Numbered from the stretch's first letter, positions 9,096 through 18,885 are shown. The stretch is DNA of 64,000 bases from Levilactobacillus angrenensis (GCF_003946085.1 NZ_RHOB01000003.1:119313-183312), one strand, 5' to 3'. Program-made: numbers and translations. The notes: a model not told the origin generated them from the sequence alone.

Positions 9096-9569
9096 TCACA
9101 CTTCCTTTAAAAATTCCTGGACGGCTGCTTCGCAAATCGCCTGGTCTTGTTCAACCCGGCCACCGCTAACGCCAATCGCCCCGATCAATTTACCATCAAC
9201 ACGGAGCGGAATGCCTCCCGGAAAGGAAACCAGCTTACCGTCAAGCATGGTTTCCATTTGATACAACGGTCCGCCCGGCTGAATATCTTGACTGATATCC
9301 TTCGTCGGTTCTTGCATGGCAATTGCGGACCAGGCCTTCTTGGGTGCCAGTAATGCGCCTGCTAAAATACCATTGGGCATGTGATACTGTAGTTGCACAG
9401 TCGTCGTGATGTCCATCAAGCAAATCGTGACGCCGACATCCAATGAATTGGCCTTCGCCACGGCAGCATCAACGACCCGTTCCATCTTTTTCAGATCAAA
9501 CAATTGCGCGGTCGTTTGCTTGGCCAAAGTCTTTTTAACAATTTGACTGAGTTGTTGCGCATCCATCAT
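9096..9569 (-). CDS. PduO C-terminal-like (GlcG/HbpS, DUF336) protein as a separate gene
   Basis: 157 residues of the GlcG/HbpS (DUF336) family, which forms the C-terminal heme/corrinoid-associated domain of enterobacterial PduO. Motifs: FPGGIPLRVDGKLIGAIGVSGG near the C-terminus. The N-terminus (AQQLSQIVKKTLAKQ) is helical and resembles an encapsulation peptide. It overlaps the end of the adenosyltransferase gene by 4 bases, so the two PduO halves are encoded as neighbouring genes rather than fused. Role: probable cobalamin or redox support; not proven. Confidence 0.85.
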   Translation of the reverse strand: MMDAQQLSQIVKKTLAKQTTAQLFDLKKMERVVDAAVAKANSLDVGVTICLMDITTTVQLQYHMPNGILAGALLAPKKAWSAIAMQEPTKDISQDIQPGGPLYQMETMLDGKLVSFPGGIPLRVDGKLIGAIGVSGGRVEQDQAICEAAVQEFLKEV

Positions 9570-10147
9570 GATCTCTCCTTCACCGCTTGTCGGTAACGCT
9601 TAATAACTTGATCTTCAATCTTCTGCAACTGCTGTTCATGATCTTCTGAACGCGCAATGATGTAGAAGAAATCTGACAGCCGATTGACGTACTGCTCAAT
9701 CTCTGGTCGCACAAAGTTATCTTGCATAAAAGCCACCAGCAAACGTTCCGCCCGCCGGCAGACTGTCCGGCAAACGTGAAGTTGTGCCCCAGCGGTACTG
9801 GACCCCGGTAAAATGAAGCTGTCCACCTTAGGCAAGCTAGCGGTGTATTCATCAATAGCGTGCTCTAAGAACTGAACATCTTCTACTGTGATCATGCGGC
9901 TATTCTGCTGAAAGGTGGTTGCATGGCGCGTTGCAATTTCTCCTTGAAGGAAGAACATATGGTACTCAACCCACTGAAGGAGCTCAACGTTCCGCGGTAT
10001 CTGACAGAACTTGTCAGCCAAACTGACATTAGCGTTCAGTTCATCAAACGTCCCATACACATCCACTCGGAGCGAATTCTTGGAGACCCGTTGACCGTCA
10101 TACAGACTCGTGGATCCCTTGTCGCCACCTTTAGTATAAATTGGCAT
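9566..10147 (-). CDS. pduO: PduO-type cob(I)alamin adenosyltransferase
   Basis: About 193 residues. The PduO-type ATP-binding N-terminus MPIYTKGGDKGSTSLYDG and the later CRTVCRRAERL and VNRLSDFFYIIAR motifs are intact. It makes adenosylcobalamin from ATP and reduced cobalamin for the diol dehydratase. I chose the ATG at 10147, nine bases after AGGAG; ATG codons at 10153 and 10165 are possible. A second PduO-type enzyme is at 41413-41973. Confidence 0.93.
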   Translation of the reverse strand: MPIYTKGGDKGSTSLYDGQRVSKNSLRVDVYGTFDELNANVSLADKFCQIPRNVELLQWVEYHMFFLQGEIATRHATTFQQNSRMITVEDVQFLEHAIDEYTASLPKVDSFILPGSSTAGAQLHVCRTVCRRAERLLVAFMQDNFVRPEIEQYVNRLSDFFYIIARSEDHEQQLQKIEDQVIKRYRQAVKERS

Positions 10148-10165
10148 TGCCATCATCTCCTTCAA

Positions 10166-10435
10166 TCAGACATCGATACTATCAATAATGCCGACAATTG
10201 AACAATCGTTGACATCCTTTTGCACATCATTGACCGTGGCGTGCCGTGCACCGGCACCACGGACGAGTAATACCCGTTCACCGATCCCAGCGCCAACCAT
10301 ATCAGCCGCCACTTCTTGCGAACGCGTCGGCTGCTCGTCGGCATTAATCGGCTGAACGATCATCAACTTGCGGCCGACTAATGAAGGATCTTTTTGCGTT
10401 GCAACGACGCTACCAATTACTTTTGCCATATACAA
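10166..10435 (-). CDS. pduN: PduN, pentameric vertex shell protein
   Basis: 89 residues, EutN/CcmL/PduN family, which caps compartment vertices. The start TTG gives MYMAKVIGSVV, matching the MHLARV-type family start; ATG at 10429 is the alternative. Hallmarks are VGRKLMIVQPI, DMVGAGIGERVLLVRGAGAR and DCSIVGIIDSID. It overlaps the pduM end. Paralogues: 22507-22776 (very similar) and eutN 28370-28645. Confidence 0.93.
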   Translation of the reverse strand: MYMAKVIGSVVATQKDPSLVGRKLMIVQPINADEQPTRSQEVAADMVGAGIGERVLLVRGAGARHATVNDVQKDVNDCSIVGIIDSIDV

Positions 10436-10920
10436 TCTTCATCAGTCCTAACCTGTTTAGTGATGTGCTTTTGTGCCATTACGGTCAATGCCTCTACCGT
10501 TAAGCGTTGCGTTGGTGAGACCACTAACAGCGTGTGGTCAGGTAAGGCCGCAATCTCTGCGCGACCAATGCTACGCTGGTAAAATGCTTTCACTAACTGC
10601 GTCGACCCGATCTCAAACGTTACTGGCCAGTCACGCAACATTTTTAGCGGAATGAAGTTCACCATGTTGGCATTGATTTGAAAGGTAAAATGCACATCGT
10701 AACTAATGCCCTTCAGTAACCAAGCCACCCACGGCTCTTGTTTTTTGACCTGATACAAATCCAACAACAACGCAATCGTCATGCCCTGCAAAGTAATCTG
10801 CCCAAAATCAATCAATGTTCGTTCACTTGGTAATGGGCCCCGTTCGGAGTAGGGAATCGCTTTCATTTTGGTTTTTCGTTCCGCGATTCGCTTGAGAACT
10901 TCTGCAATCACACGGTCCAT
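10417..10920 (-). CDS. pduM: PduM, shell/assembly protein
   Basis: 167 residues in the usual pduM position between pduL and pduN. The N-terminal helix (DRVIAEVLKRIAERKTK) looks like an encapsulation-type peptide. PduM is needed for proper compartment structure in Salmonella; its biochemical function is unknown. Assigned by position and general similarity rather than by a catalytic motif. Confidence 0.85.
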   Translation of the reverse strand: MDRVIAEVLKRIAERKTKMKAIPYSERGPLPSERTLIDFGQITLQGMTIALLLDLYQVKKQEPWVAWLLKGISYDVHFTFQINANMVNFIPLKMLRDWPVTFEIGSTQLVKAFYQRSIGRAEIAALPDHTLLVVSPTQRLTVEALTVMAQKHITKQVRTDEDCIWQK

Positions 10921-10942
10921 TCGTCGTCACCAACTTTCATGA

Positions 10943-11602
10943 TTAAAATGTCGACTGGACTCTCGGAATGATGTGGGCCACTGTCGTTGGTTTGACATTA
11001 GCCGCACTGGCTTCATCCGTATCCAGATGCATTTCAAGGGTAAAGTCCTTCCGCGGCCGGGCAATGACATCATCGTAAATCGTATGACGACCGTCCGAGT
11101 TGATTTCAACCATCATCGTGTCACCCAGTTTGACCCCAAAACGCTTGGCGTCCTCTAAGCTCATGTGAATGTGCCGCTTAGCCACGATCACACCTTGGAC
11201 CGTGACCTCACCGTCTTTAGTCCGCAACTTCACTGATGGTGTCCCATCCAAGTGTCCCGACAATCTAATCGGTGCTGGAACCCCTAACGTAAACGTCTCA
11301 GAATTTGCGATTTCAACTTGTGAGTGTGACCGGCAAGGCCCTAAGACCCGCACGTGTTTGATGGTGCCCTTAGGCCCGATAATATCGCAAGTTTGCTTTG
11401 AAGCGAACTCACCAGGCTGTTTCAATTGCTTGAACTTTTCCATCTGCTGGCCAGGAAAGAGTTGGTCAAAGTCTGCTTGAGACAAATGGATATGATGATT
11501 TGAAATGCCAATCGGAATAGCATTCGGATCTGCGTTAGTGTCAGCGCATTCCGTCACAATCTGCCGAATCAAAGACCGTAAATTTTCTTCAGTCAATTCC
11601 AT
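10943..11602 (-). CDS. pduL: Phosphotransacylase PduL
   Basis: 219 residues of the PduL type, unrelated to Pta. It converts propionyl-CoA and phosphate to propionyl phosphate. Zinc-ligand motifs are visible: GISNHHIHLSQ near residue 28, the CRSHSQVE segment, and KRHIHMS near residue 140. The N-terminus (ENLRSLIRQIVTECA) is a probable encapsulation peptide. A paralogue (eutD) is at 29292-29927. Confidence 0.94.
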   Translation of the reverse strand: MELTEENLRSLIRQIVTECADTNADPNAIPIGISNHHIHLSQADFDQLFPGQQMEKFKQLKQPGEFASKQTCDIIGPKGTIKHVRVLGPCRSHSQVEIANSETFTLGVPAPIRLSGHLDGTPSVKLRTKDGEVTVQGVIVAKRHIHMSLEDAKRFGVKLGDTMMVEINSDGRHTIYDDVIARPRKDFTLEMHLDTDEASAANVKPTTVAHIIPRVQSTF

Positions 11603-11626
11603 AAGTAATCATCCAATCTTCTAACA

Positions 11627-11902
11627 TTACTTGCCGCTTGGTAAAATTTCCTCAACTTCGGAATGTGGACGAGGAATGACGTAAGAGGTCACAACTTCCC
11701 CAACATTTTCACCGGCTTGAACGCCAGCATCGACAGCAGCTTTAACGGCACCAACATCACCGCGAACCATTACCGTAACCAGCCCGCTCCCAATCTTTTC
11801 TTGCCCAATCATGGAAACATTTGCCGCTTTGACCATGGCATCGGCCGCTTCAATAGAGGCAACTAAGCCTTTGGTTTCAATCATTCCAAGTGCGTTATTC
11901 AT
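11627..11902 (-). CDS. pduJ: PduJ, BMC hexamer shell protein
   Basis: 91 residues, a single canonical BMC domain starting [21 protein letters not shown]. The pore loop is KIGSGL. It is almost the same protein as PduA (18507-18800) and EutM (30619-30927), and forms the flat hexameric facets. Placed between pduK and pduL. Confidence 0.95.
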   Translation of the reverse strand: MNNALGMIETKGLVASIEAADAMVKAANVSMIGQEKIGSGLVTVMVRGDVGAVKAAVDAGVQAGENVGEVVTSYVIPRPHSEVEEILPSGK

Positions 11903-11952
11903 GATAAATTCCTCCTAATTTTCTGACTCATAGTCTCTAACTCTTAGAGAGG

Positions 11953-12486
11953 CTAACTTTCTGGTTTATCCTTCGGTTGCGTCGGCTTCGTCGTTGACCG
12001 CTTGTTGGCTGGCCGGCGACTAGTCTTGCGACGACTGGTTGGTTTCTTGGCCGTTGGCTTAGGCTTGGTGGTTGCCGGCGTCGTCTTAGCCTTGACTGCC
12101 GGAACCTGCGTTGCCTTGGCTGCTGGCTGACTAGTCTTAGCAGCCTGAGTCGTCGTTGACTTAGCTGACTTGACTGGTTGCTTTGGCTTAGGCTGCGGCT
12201 TTGGTGTTGCCGGCTGGGTAAAGACATCCGTCTCGCCCAGTTCAGGAACGCCTTCAGCTGGATTAGCCAAGACATTCGTGCTGACCACGTTGACCCGACT
12301 ATCCGCGACTCCGGCTTCGATCGCAGCTTCTACGGCAGCCACATCCCCCGTAACAGACACGGTAATGTAACCACCATAAGCATTTTCAATGTGCTTGATT
12401 GATACCGAGGCCGCCTTTAGCATATGGTCAGCCACAATAACCGCGTTAGAAAGACCAATCACCTCAACGTATCCAATTGATTCCAC
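11953..12486 (-). CDS. pduK: PduK, BMC protein with long basic tail
   Basis: 177 residues: a BMC domain (1-85, MESIGYVEVIGLSNAVIVAD; pore region NAYGGY) followed by a Thr/Ala/Pro/Lys-rich tail that ends in a strongly basic RRKTSRRPANKRS stretch. In Salmonella the PduK tail holds a different (Fe-S-like) extension; here no Cys cluster is visible. The basic tail could bind nucleic acid, RNA or acidic cargo, or tether the compartment. Position between pduH and pduJ is standard. Confidence 0.88.
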   Translation of the reverse strand: MESIGYVEVIGLSNAVIVADHMLKAASVSIKHIENAYGGYITVSVTGDVAAVEAAIEAGVADSRVNVVSTNVLANPAEGVPELGETDVFTQPATPKPQPKPKQPVKSAKSTTTQAAKTSQPAAKATQVPAVKAKTTPATTKPKPTAKKPTSRRKTSRRPANKRSTTKPTQPKDKPES

Positions 12487-12861
12487 TTAGCTCACCTGCC
12501 CTTGTAACTTGAATGGCACACCTTTGACTAATCGCGCAGCGTTGGCACCGACGATTCTCGTTTCCCGCGCTGTGGTAATCGGTTCCGTAAAGAGGGGCGC
12601 CTCTGGTGCTAAATTCTTGTAGTGAACCACAATCTGTTGTTGGTCATACGCGACCCCAACAGACAATCTTGACGCAATTGCCGCATCGTAAGCCCGCTCA
12701 ACCGCTGATTTAGCCGTCGAATCTGAACTGGATACCAACTGATATGGAATCTGTTCTTCTTCAATGCCTAACAACATTGGTTGTAAACGTGCCGGCAATG
12801 TTGATCCATCCTCTGGCAGCAACGCAATGAGAATAGAAGGACGATCCTTATCTATAGCCAT
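12487..12861 (-). CDS. pduH: Diol dehydratase reactivase small subunit PduH
   Basis: 124 residues, the small subunit of the factor that removes damaged cobalamin from diol dehydratase. The ATG overlaps the stop codon of pduG, indicating translational coupling. Assigned by position and the family segments IEEEQIPYQ and GVAYDQQQIVVHYKNL. Confidence 0.93.
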   Translation of the reverse strand: MAIDKDRPSILIALLPEDGSTLPARLQPMLLGIEEEQIPYQLVSSSDSTAKSAVERAYDAAIASRLSVGVAYDQQQIVVHYKNLAPEAPLFTEPITTARETRIVGANAARLVKGVPFKLQGQVS

Positions 12862-14693
12862 TACTGTCGCCTACTTTCGTCAGCATAGGAAAGAATCAAT
12901 CCAGTCGCAACGGCATTCCGTGGGCCTTCGATCCCCCGGATGTTCCCGCGACCAGCAACCAAGTTGTAGTGCGACAACTCGTCCGTGACCAAGCCTGGAA
13001 TTTCAAAGTCCAGTGCTGAACCACCCACGATAACCACGAATGGAATATCACGGATGTTCCCCGTTGGACTCACGTGGTGCAATGCCCGTAAGGCGTTCGT
13101 CACGAAGACCCGCTTCTTAGCGGTCTGCCGAATCAACTTAATCTTTTCAATGCTCAAGTTACCAGGGACTGGTTCATACCCATCTGGTTTGAGGACTACT
13201 ACACGTGCAAACAAGTTAGCGGGTAACGGCTTTTCGAAGAACTGGACAGAGCCATCCTCGTGCCGTAACTGAAATAGGTTCTCAACCTTAGCAAGAGGAT
13301 ACCGTTTGATATCCTCTGCTAAGTAAATGTCATCTAACCCTAATTCAGAGTTAATGATCATCGTCACCATATCACCAGCACCTGCTAGATGAATTGCAAC
13401 TTTTTTATTCTGCTTATTGACAATGGAGGCATCTGTAGAACCAGCACCCAAGTCCAAAATGGCAATTGGCTTAGTGGTACCAGGCGTCGTTAAAGCACCT
13501 AAGATTGCTGATTCAGCTTCAGCACCACCAATTTCAACTGGAATGCCCAGCTCCTTTTCAATCAAGTCCGCGATTACCTGCATTTGCAAATGATCGGACT
13601 TAACCATGGCGGCGATACCAACGGCTTGTTCCATCGAGAATTCACCAGCCAAGCCCCCTCGTACCTTAACGGGCACGGAGGTATTGACGGCCAGCAAATC
13701 TTGAATCGCAATGTCGCGATTGGACTTCCCAGTGAGATCAGCCATCGTTTGGCGGACCTTTTCGAGCATCCCACCAACGTTGGTGCCTGATTCTCCAGTA
13801 ATATCGTTGATCTGATCGAAGACGTTGATCTTATCCATGATGCTTTGCGCACCAGCAGCCACGTTAACTTGCTGATGACCCTTATTGCCTTCGATTATAA
13901 TTGACCCAGCTGGAATCACACGGGCCTTAACATCTCCCTTAGGTGTCTTAATGACAACAGCAGAACGATTACCAATGAGTGCTCGAGAGACTGGCACAAT
14001 GTTCTTCGTCTCGTCGGAACTCAAATTAAACAGTGTAGCAATCCCGTATGGGTTAGACAATTGTGAAATAACCTGACCTTGTGGGGCCACTTCAACAGCT
14101 GCTAGCATGTTGCGCGGTACTTTGTCGATCCGGGCAACCTCATCAACGATTGGAATCCTAGTGTTCAGTCGGTTATCAACTAACACACCATCATCACTTT
14201 GAAGAATGGCCGCCGTAATGTGATAACCACTAGCTGTATAAGCATTAATGAGTTGCGCCACATCCGCGAAATCCAGTTCTTTAGCAACAATGACAATGTA
14301 GGACTTTTGCTTATCAGTTTGTTCACGGAGATGAAGTAAGTCTACTGTATAGCCGGAGCCAGTCCCCACGCCACCCGGAGTTCCCGGGTTATGCCCAATC
14401 ATCGTTGATTCGGTAATAACCGTTTCCGTAATGGTTTCCATGGCCACATCGCCAATTACCGGGGTAGCTTCGTTGATTCGAATCAAATCAACATCCTGCA
14501 AGTCAGTTTGCGTACTTTCAATTACGCGGTTGATGGCATCCTTAACACCAATCAAGTTTTTCTTGGTTCCTTTGATTCCGGTCGTTGCGGCAATCCCCGA
14601 ACCCAAGAACTTAACATTTCCATCCGTTGATACATCTGCTAAAGCGACTTCAGTCGAGGAATTACCAATGTCTACACCAATCACACGTGTCAT
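12861..14693 (-). CDS. pduG: Diol dehydratase reactivase large subunit PduG
   Basis: 610 residues, the usual length. It has an ASKHA ATPase fold: GVDIGNSSTEVALA at residues 4-17 and AILDLGAGSTDASIV near residue 410. With PduH it exchanges inactive for fresh adenosylcobalamin in an ATP-dependent way. Sits directly after pduE. Confidence 0.95.
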   Translation of the reverse strand: MTRVIGVDIGNSSTEVALADVSTDGNVKFLGSGIAATTGIKGTKKNLIGVKDAINRVIESTQTDLQDVDLIRINEATPVIGDVAMETITETVITESTMIGHNPGTPGGVGTGSGYTVDLLHLREQTDKQKSYIVIVAKELDFADVAQLINAYTASGYHITAAILQSDDGVLVDNRLNTRIPIVDEVARIDKVPRNMLAAVEVAPQGQVISQLSNPYGIATLFNLSSDETKNIVPVSRALIGNRSAVVIKTPKGDVKARVIPAGSIIIEGNKGHQQVNVAAGAQSIMDKINVFDQINDITGESGTNVGGMLEKVRQTMADLTGKSNRDIAIQDLLAVNTSVPVKVRGGLAGEFSMEQAVGIAAMVKSDHLQMQVIADLIEKELGIPVEIGGAEAESAILGALTTPGTTKPIAILDLGAGSTDASIVNKQNKKVAIHLAGAGDMVTMIINSELGLDDIYLAEDIKRYPLAKVENLFQLRHEDGSVQFFEKPLPANLFARVVVLKPDGYEPVPGNLSIEKIKLIRQTAKKRVFVTNALRALHHVSPTGNIRDIPFVVIVGGSALDFEIPGLVTDELSHYNLVAGRGNIRGIEGPRNAVATGLILSYADESRRQ

Positions 14694-14713
14694 GCTAAAA
14701 CCCCTAACTTATT

Positions 14714-15235
14714 TTAATTGTCGCCCTTCAGCTTCTTGTGCTTCTCGTAGTTGGTTGCAGCTTCCTTGAACCAGTTGGAACAGATTGGTGCGTGGTACTT
14801 GTTCTCCAGTTCATCCGCGATATCCAACAGATCCTGCTTGGAAGAACGGTATGGCCGCAAAGCCCCGTACATTTCCAGTAACCGATCATCAGGAACGACC
14901 GTTAATTCAGCGGCCCGTTGGAAGTTGTTTTGGATTTGTGAACGTCCAGCTTCAGAAGCAATCTTCCCTTGCATTCTCAATGTTGAAGGCGCAATCCGCA
15001 ATTCCTTGGAATCCACCTTGCCATCAACGATGTCTTGGAAAGAAATTTCCTTCAACGGTTTGCCAGATGGTGACTTAACCAAGTCTGGGTGCTTCTTGAA
15101 TAGTGGGAAGTCTTGCGCCGTCAGGTCTGGATCATCCTTGCCTGAGTCTGTAGATGGCGCTTGTGTCGCCGTCCCACCGTTGCCGTTTAATTCCGACATA
15201 ATTTTGGCAACTAAATCGTCTACTTCACTACTCAT
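14714..15235 (-). CDS. pduE: Propanediol dehydratase small subunit PduE
   Basis: 173 residues; start ATG at 15235 chosen because GGAGG lies 7 bases upstream (a TTG further out overlaps that site). The gamma subunit of B12-dependent diol/glycerol dehydratase. The first residues (SEVDDLVAKIMSELNGN) look like an encapsulation peptide followed by a Gly/Thr-rich linker. Confidence 0.94.
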   Translation of the reverse strand: MSSEVDDLVAKIMSELNGNGGTATQAPSTDSGKDDPDLTAQDFPLFKKHPDLVKSPSGKPLKEISFQDIVDGKVDSKELRIAPSTLRMQGKIASEAGRSQIQNNFQRAAELTVVPDDRLLEMYGALRPYRSSKQDLLDIADELENKYHAPICSNWFKEAATNYEKHKKLKGDN

Positions 15236-15261
15236 CAATAATGCCTCCAATCACTTACTTG

Positions 15262-15942
15262 TTAATTAAAGTTTACGTCGATCTCTTCGGCAGGCTTACC
15301 AACAACAACCTGCTTCGTTTCTTTAATGTGCATTAAGGCTGCCAGCGCCTGGTACCGTGGCCGTGCCATTTGGTCGTTGACCGTTGGTACAGGACTTGGG
15401 GACATGCCCTTGGCGTATTGCGCCGCGTTCTTCCCGATGGCCCGGAACGTATCTAAGGTCAATACTGGTGCTTGTGGGAAGAGTTCCAAGTTATTCAGTG
15501 GATCTTGATCCTTTTGGTGAATAATGGTCGTCCCTTTAGATTGAACGGCAATCGCGATCCCAGAACCAGATAATTTATCCGCTTCAGCCGAGATGAAGGA
15601 AACATCTGACGTCCGGTAAACCTTAATGACCCGGGCTTTCAATCCTTCTTCTTCGATGCCGGCAATCAATTGCCGCAAGACATCCTTGTGTGATTGCTTG
15701 ATAATCGTTTGTGTCATCACTGTGGCAAATGCTGGTCCCACCGCAATAACAACTTCATCCTTGGACCGTCCTGGTTTAGCAACACCAGTTGATTTGAACC
15801 AATCAACACTGTTCTCTTGACTTGGACCGTCCGTTGCAACTGCCCCGCCTTTAAACGAAATCGGGGTATCAGCGCTCTTCATTTCACCCAAAACATCACG
15901 AATGATATTCTTGAGTAACGTCTCATCAATTTCCTGACTCAC
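15262..15942 (-). CDS. pduD: Propanediol dehydratase medium subunit PduD
   Basis: 226 residues from a GTG start behind AAGGAGG. The beta subunit of diol dehydratase. An N-terminal amphipathic helix ([16 protein letters not shown]) matches the known encapsulation signal of PduD in other species. Family motifs such as [14 protein letters not shown] and [16 protein letters not shown] are present. Confidence 0.95.
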   Translation of the reverse strand: MSQEIDETLLKNIIRDVLGEMKSADTPISFKGGAVATDGPSQENSVDWFKSTGVAKPGRSKDEVVIAVGPAFATVMTQTIIKQSHKDVLRQLIAGIEEEGLKARVIKVYRTSDVSFISAEADKLSGSGIAIAVQSKGTTIIHQKDQDPLNNLELFPQAPVLTLDTFRAIGKNAAQYAKGMSPSPVPTVNDQMARPRYQALAALMHIKETKQVVVGKPAEEIDVNFN

Positions 15943-15965
15943 TGAACTTACCTCCTTACCTGATG

Positions 15966-17642
15966 CTAGAAGTCAACTTTTTGTGGATCCAATGCCCATG
16001 GGATATTCTTGATCTTGTTCCATTGATCTTCATCTTCCCAGACACGGTAACCAGTTCCAGGACCCATGTAATCGTTGTTATCATTAACAGCGGAAATGCA
16101 ATTCCAATCCTTGTCAAAGATAGCAGACGTCTGCAGGTAGTCCCCACAAATCTTTTGTTGGGCTAACTTGAAGACCGCTTGGGCAGTGTCGTCTAAGTCA
16201 TGGTCATCCAAGGCCTTGATAATGTCAGATACCGTGACGCCACGATCCATCAAGTCTTGTGCAGCCTTGATATCCTGAGTCATATCACGCTTTGGCATAT
16301 CATCTGAAGTACTACCATAAGTAGCCGCTTCGACTTCTTCATCGGTGATTTCTGGCAAACCTAAGCCATCAAAGACAGCTTGAATGGCCTTAGCAGCCTT
16401 ATTCCGAATCTTGATTGATTGTTGTTCAGTGATTGGTAAAATCCCACCATTGACAGCCAAGTCACGTTCCATAGATTCGTAATCATCGTAATCCAAGACA
16501 TCCATGTTAGATCCAGCGAAGGTGTTATCAGAGTTTTCCTCACCGGCATAACCGGAAGAAATGTAGTCAGTCCCAGCAATGAATTGACCCAACATCCGTT
16601 CAGTCCGACGAATATCGGAGTGAGAGAAGGTTTGGTCGTTACTGGAAGCACATTCAAGATCCATCATCATGCACATCAAGTTTTCACCAAGCACTTCACG
16701 TAACCCACTTGGTACCGCACTAGGAATACCGATACAACTAACACTACCATTTTGCAGGCCTTGAACACCTGACGCCTTGGTGATGTAAATGCAACGAGAT
16801 TCCAGGTATAACATGGACTTGCCTTCCGTGTACCCCATAAGTACTTCAGAACCAGAACCGGAACTGAACCGCATCTTCAAACCACGTGAAGCGTAGCAAG
16901 ATGCTAAGAATCCTTTAGACCATGGCGTATCATCACCATCGGTAAAGACTTTATCGGTCCCGTAAACGGAAATCGTTTCGGCATACGCAGTGAAGCCCCG
17001 CATCCCTAATCCTAATTCAACCGCTTCTTCAACGGAACATTGCGTGATAACCCCAGGACGACCGGCTTGTGCACCAACCATTAAGGAGATCGCGTTCAGT
17101 GGGGCATAACGGGCAACCGCCGTGGTGGTTTCAAGTTCTGGGAAGCCCCGCAAAGCAGCTTCGGCACCATCAGCAGCAATTTCTGCTGGGTTGTCCAACG
17201 TGTTGGTAATGTGAGCTTGCGTAAATGGTGTCCGCCGTGGCCGCATCTTTTGAACCGCCATGATCATTTCCGCAAAGTTTAATTGATTGATGACATCTGA
17301 AGCCTTGGCTGGCGTTAAGGCCGTCGTAACTTTGATGACTTCGGAACGAGAAACGTTTGGATCAATCAGCATCTTGGCAATGGACTTAGAAGACATCGCG
17401 TTCGCCTTTTCAGCGTTCTTGATGTTAATCCCATATTCCGCAATGTATTGATCAATCAAATCAAAGTCTTCGCGCTTCTTACCATCTAATTCAGTAATCA
17501 CACCGTTTTCAACTTTGAGACTTGGGGCCGGGTCATTCTTGCTGTGCATCGCAACAAGACCTTCATCGTCCCATTCCTTAACAAATCCGTCCAAATGTAC
17601 TGGACGCTTTTCAAGTTTTTCAAATCGTTTTTGCCGTTTCAA
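15966..17642 (-). CDS. pduC: Propanediol/glycerol dehydratase large subunit PduC
   Basis: 558 residues, full length for the alpha subunit of adenosylcobalamin-dependent diol dehydratase. It starts at TTG with a strong GGGAGGAGG site 7 bases before. It turns 1,2-propanediol into propionaldehyde and glycerol into 3-hydroxypropionaldehyde (reuterin precursor). Conserved stretches such as [18 protein letters not shown] and [17 protein letters not shown] are present. Flanked by pduB and pduD. Confidence 0.96.
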   Translation of the reverse strand: MKRQKRFEKLEKRPVHLDGFVKEWDDEGLVAMHSKNDPAPSLKVENGVITELDGKKREDFDLIDQYIAEYGINIKNAEKANAMSSKSIAKMLIDPNVSRSEVIKVTTALTPAKASDVINQLNFAEMIMAVQKMRPRRTPFTQAHITNTLDNPAEIAADGAEAALRGFPELETTTAVARYAPLNAISLMVGAQAGRPGVITQCSVEEAVELGLGMRGFTAYAETISVYGTDKVFTDGDDTPWSKGFLASCYASRGLKMRFSSGSGSEVLMGYTEGKSMLYLESRCIYITKASGVQGLQNGSVSCIGIPSAVPSGLREVLGENLMCMMMDLECASSNDQTFSHSDIRRTERMLGQFIAGTDYISSGYAGEENSDNTFAGSNMDVLDYDDYESMERDLAVNGGILPITEQQSIKIRNKAAKAIQAVFDGLGLPEITDEEVEAATYGSTSDDMPKRDMTQDIKAAQDLMDRGVTVSDIIKALDDHDLDDTAQAVFKLAQQKICGDYLQTSAIFDKDWNCISAVNDNNDYMGPGTGYRVWEDEDQWNKIKNIPWALDPQKVDF

Positions 17643-17660
17643 TTAAAATCCTCCTCCCAA

Positions 17661-18488
17661 CTACTTAATGTAAGATGGAAAATCGTTAACAGGCTTGTCG
17701 CCCAATTCGGATAACAGCTTCAACCCAACTTCACGGCCGGCCATAACAGCTTGCCGAACGGCACCGGATTCACCACTGATGTGAACCATACCTTCGTTTG
17801 AGAAGCTCGTTCCGTGCTTTGGCGATGCGAATGATAAGACATTGACTGATGCTGTTTTGACAGCGGTATCTGCCATAACGACACCAATACCAGCTGGCGC
17901 ACCACAAATCAGGCCGTATGCTTTACCTTCAGGCGCACCGAAGGCAAAGTTGCAAGCACCTGATGCCCGAGCCGTGAACTGGAATTCCAAGTGTCCGGCA
18001 GCTGAGTTGTAAACGTCGCCGAACGTTCTGCTCAAATTATCCAAGGCCACGTTGATGGCTTGGCGAGCATCTGATGGATCTTCGCCACCCACGATGATCA
18101 AGGAACCGTGGCCAGCGCCACCCTTAGTATCCCGTGGTAATTCAATGTCTACGACTTCAGTATTCGTTTGCTTAACGGCTTCATCAATGGCCATGATATG
18201 TGGACCCGCACCTGAACGTGCACTCAAAATGCCTAAGACTGGGTATTTCTTGGATACGTGTAACTGGTCAAGCAATAGCGGATCAACACTTGGAATAACC
18301 ATACCAATGGTGTCACCAATCTCCCGAGTGCCCACAAATTCAGGAACCACACTCGTTGAGTTTAAAAGGTCCTTGGTTTCCATTTTCTTTCCTCCCAACG
18401 AACTCATAGCTTCCTTAGGATCAATATTGATTCCACGTTTCAATAGTTCTTGGACAACTTTTTGAATCACATCTTTATTTTCTGTCAT
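17661..18488 (-). CDS. pduB: PduB, tandem-BMC trimeric shell protein
   Basis: About 275 residues; trimer-forming shell protein with two permuted BMC domains. An internal ATG at 18383 has a much stronger ribosome site (GGGAGGAAAGAAA) than the first start, matching the shorter PduB' product known in Salmonella. The longer form adds an N-terminal helix (ENKDVIQKVVQELLKRG) that in Salmonella links shell to core. Located between pduA and pduC. Confidence 0.95.
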   Translation of the reverse strand: MTENKDVIQKVVQELLKRGINIDPKEAMSSLGGKKMETKDLLNSTSVVPEFVGTREIGDTIGMVIPSVDPLLLDQLHVSKKYPVLGILSARSGAGPHIMAIDEAVKQTNTEVVDIELPRDTKGGAGHGSLIIVGGEDPSDARQAINVALDNLSRTFGDVYNSAAGHLEFQFTARASGACNFAFGAPEGKAYGLICGAPAGIGVVMADTAVKTASVNVLSFASPKHGTSFSNEGMVHISGESGAVRQAVMAGREVGLKLLSELGDKPVNDFPSYIK

Positions 18489-18506
18489 CTCTATCAACCA
18501 CTAATC

Positions 18507-18800
18507 TTATTTGGCAGAGTCAGCTGCAGTTTTTGGCAAGAGCTTTTCGACATCCGTATGTGGACGAGGAATGACATAGTTAGAAACTACGTCGCCAATA
18601 TTTTCTGCAGCGGAAACTCCAGCATCAACAGAAGCCTTAACCGCTCCAACATCACCACGAACCATCACCGTTACTAATCCATGACCAATCTTTTCTTGGC
18701 CAACCAAGGATACATTGGCCGCCTTGACCATGGCATCGGCCGCTTCGATTGAAGCCACTAAACCTTGTGTTTCAATCATTCCTAATGCTTCTTGTTCCAT
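18507..18800 (-). CDS. pduA: PduA, BMC hexamer shell protein
   Basis: 97 residues, canonical BMC domain ([21 protein letters not shown]) with pore loop KIGHGL and a short polar tail. First gene of the pdu operon, divergent from pocR. Forms the selective pore for propanediol in other systems. Confidence 0.96.
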   Translation of the reverse strand: MEQEALGMIETQGLVASIEAADAMVKAANVSLVGQEKIGHGLVTVMVRGDVGAVKASVDAGVSAAENIGDVVSNYVIPRPHTDVEKLLPKTAADSAK

Positions 18801-18866
18801 AAGGTGATACCTCCCAAAAATATAGAATCAAGCCACCTCAGCTTAACGGACGTGGCTTGTTGTCTT

Positions 18867-18885
18867 TGAAAACACTTTCATTATA
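18867..18885 (-). promoter_or_regulatory. pdu operon promoter -10 with cre-like site at the start point
   Basis: On the minus strand TATAAT (18885-18880) has no good -35 box, as expected for an activator-dependent promoter. Directly downstream, TGAAAGTGTTTTCA (18880-18867) matches a catabolite cre palindrome except for one base of the central CG. This would place CcpA on the transcription start. Confidence 0.6.

Noticed and set aside
12170..12402. Reading frames opposite or in other frames over pduK and similar genes
   Set aside because: They are shadows of the low-complexity Lys/Pro/Thr-rich coding sequence, without ribosome sites.
15966..17642. Glycerol dehydratase (DhaB) rather than diol dehydratase
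   Set aside because: The surrounding complete pdu operon and subunit lengths fit PduCDE; it may still act on glycerol.
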